DNA of 64,000 bases from Pollutimonas subterranea. Lineage in GTDB: Bacteria > Pseudomonadota > Gammaproteobacteria > Burkholderiales > Burkholderiaceae_B. This document shows positions 63,201 through 64,000 of the stretch, in pieces. Position 1 is the stretch's first letter. Each line of letters begins with the position of its first letter. The notes under the pieces were generated by a model, which was not told where the DNA came from, made no database searches, and saw only the letters and a list, made by a program, of their open reading frames with translations. Where the stretch lies: contig NZ_PDNW01000016.1 of the NCBI RefSeq assembly GCF_002849655.1, positions 1-64,000 on the forward strand, given 5' to 3'. The position numbers and the translations under genes were made by a program.

Positions 63201-64000
63201 ATGAAATTATCTGAACCTATTGTCGGATGGAAATCCGAGATTACCGCAATTCGCCGCGATATCCATGCCCATCCGGAACTGGCCTACGAAGAAGTCAGGA
63301 CGGCGGACGTGGTAGCCGGCAAACTCGAATCCTGGGGAATACCGGTACATCGCGGACTTGGAATCACCGGCGTGGTCGGTACCATACACGGTAAAAGCCA
63401 GAATGGCCGGGCGCTGGGCCTGCGCGCCGATATGGACGCGCTACCCATGCAAGAGCTCAATACCTTCGAGCATGCCAGCAAGAACGCGGGCAAAATGCAC
63501 GCCTGCGGGCACGACGGGCACACCGCCATGTTGCTGGCAGCAGCGCGCTATCTTGCGGAAAACCGCAATTTCGATGGCACCGTATATGTCATATTCCAGC
63601 CCGCCGAGGAAGGATTCAGCGGCGCCAAGGCCATGATAGACGACGGTTTGTTTGATCTATTCCCCATGGATGCCGTGTTCGGCATGCACAACTGGCCCGG
63701 CATGGACGTAGGCACCTTCGGCGTCATAGCCGGCCCCATCATGGCCTCGAGCAATACGTTTTCCATACGCCTGGAAGGCAAGGGTGCGCATGGCGCCATG
63801 CCCCATCTGGGCGTCGATCCGGTCATGGCCGCGGTACAACTGGCCCAAAGTTTCCAGACCATCATCAGCCGGGACCGCAACCCCCTGGATCCCGCCGTGC
63901 TGAGCGTTACACAAATCCATTCGGGCTCCGCCGATAACGTCATTCCCAACGACGCGATATTGCGCGGTACGGTGCGTACTTTCTCCGAGCAAACGCTCGA
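63201..64000 (+). CDS. M20-family amidohydrolase (hippurate-hydrolase-like), 5' part
   Basis: Start ATG 63201 (GGACCG upstream); the frame is open to the right edge, so the gene is truncated at 266 codons of an expected 390-400. Peptidase M20D features are RRDIHAHPELAYEE, LRADMDALPM, and the metal-binding ACGHDGHTAM and FQPAEEGFSGAKAM. FGMHNWPG lies further on. Members hydrolyse N-acyl amino acids or hippurate. Substrate unknown. No neighbour on the right can be seen. Confidence 0.9.
   Translation, partial: MKLSEPIVGWKSEITAIRRDIHAHPELAYEEVRTADVVAGKLESWGIPVHRGLGITGVVGTIHGKSQNGRALGLRADMDALPMQELNTFEHASKNAGKMHACGHDGHTAMLLAAARYLAENRNFDGTVYVIFQPAEEGFSGAKAMIDDGLFDLFPMDAVFGMHNWPGMDVGTFGVIAGPIMASSNTFSIRLEGKGAHGAMPHLGVDPVMAAVQLAQSFQTIISRDRNPLDPAVLSVTQIHSGSADNVIPNDAILRGTVRTFSEQTL

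Noticed and set aside
1-64000. CRISPR array, rRNA genes, or a complete second mobile element
   Set aside because: No regularly spaced repeats, no rRNA-like stretches, and no other transposase were seen.

Overview
The window looks like a chromosome segment of a betaproteobacterium, most likely Burkholderiales/Alcaligenaceae (Bordetella-, Pusillimonas- or Castellaniella-like). The reasons are the Bug-type solute receptor, the runs purM/hda/HAD/pcnB/folK and glyQ/glyS/gmhB/plsC, the single-chain class I fumarase, and the moderately high GC content. The species is an inference; no rRNA gene or other species marker is present.

Left end (1-2961): the edge of a mobile island. An integrase sits beside the 3' end of tRNA-Arg(CCU), followed leftwards by an unknown 246-aa protein, an AlpA-like regulator and the start of a phage Rha-like gene. 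That last gene is cut by an IS21-family insertion that runs off the window. Codon and base composition here look less GC-rich than in the following chromosome.

3-14.6 kb: ordinary chromosome. It holds a Bug receptor, an AEC permease, tsaE-amiC, mutL-miaA, purM, and hda-HAD-pcnB-folK. Between folK and the next convergent operon lies a 225-bp imperfect inverted repeat with no credible gene.

15-23 kb: a catabolic block. A tightly overlapped three-gene operon (MaoC-type hydratase, class III CoA-transferase, CitE-like lyase) fits itaconate or a related C5-dicarboxylate being degraded to acetyl-CoA and pyruvate. It is divergent from an IlvD/Edd-type dehydratase plus an RraA/HMG-aldolase-like gene, with an AT-rich palindrome between the two. 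A class I fumarase and an enoyl-CoA hydratase follow.

23-41 kb: glyQS-gmhB-plsC-metalloprotease-gloA, a FadE-like dehydrogenase, two small proteins, a regulator divergent from a YgiN-like monooxygenase, a ligase-associated exonuclease with an ATP-dependent DNA ligase, a GST, an atypical UvrD-like helicase with a DUF5710 tail, and a fused SpmAB-like membrane protein.

41-48 kb: envelope genes. lptD-surA-rsmA run on the minus strand, divergent from amgK-murU (peptidoglycan sugar recycling). 48-53 kb: two ABC importers on the minus strand, metNIQ (methionine) and glnHPQ (polar amino acid, probably glutamine). tRNA-Lys(UUU) follows with its own promoter and terminator.

53.6-64 kb: a metallophosphoesterase, an ECF sigma/ferritin-like/cytochrome c group, a divergent GH31-like protein, mnmC, an inositol-monophosphatase-family gene, a FadD-like ligase, and the start of an M20 amidohydrolase that is cut by the window edge. 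Most of the window is housekeeping. The parts that merit a second look are the island edge, the 225-bp inverted repeat, the C5-dicarboxylate operon with its operator candidate, the unusual helicase, the ligase pair without its usual partners, and the GlnP insertion.
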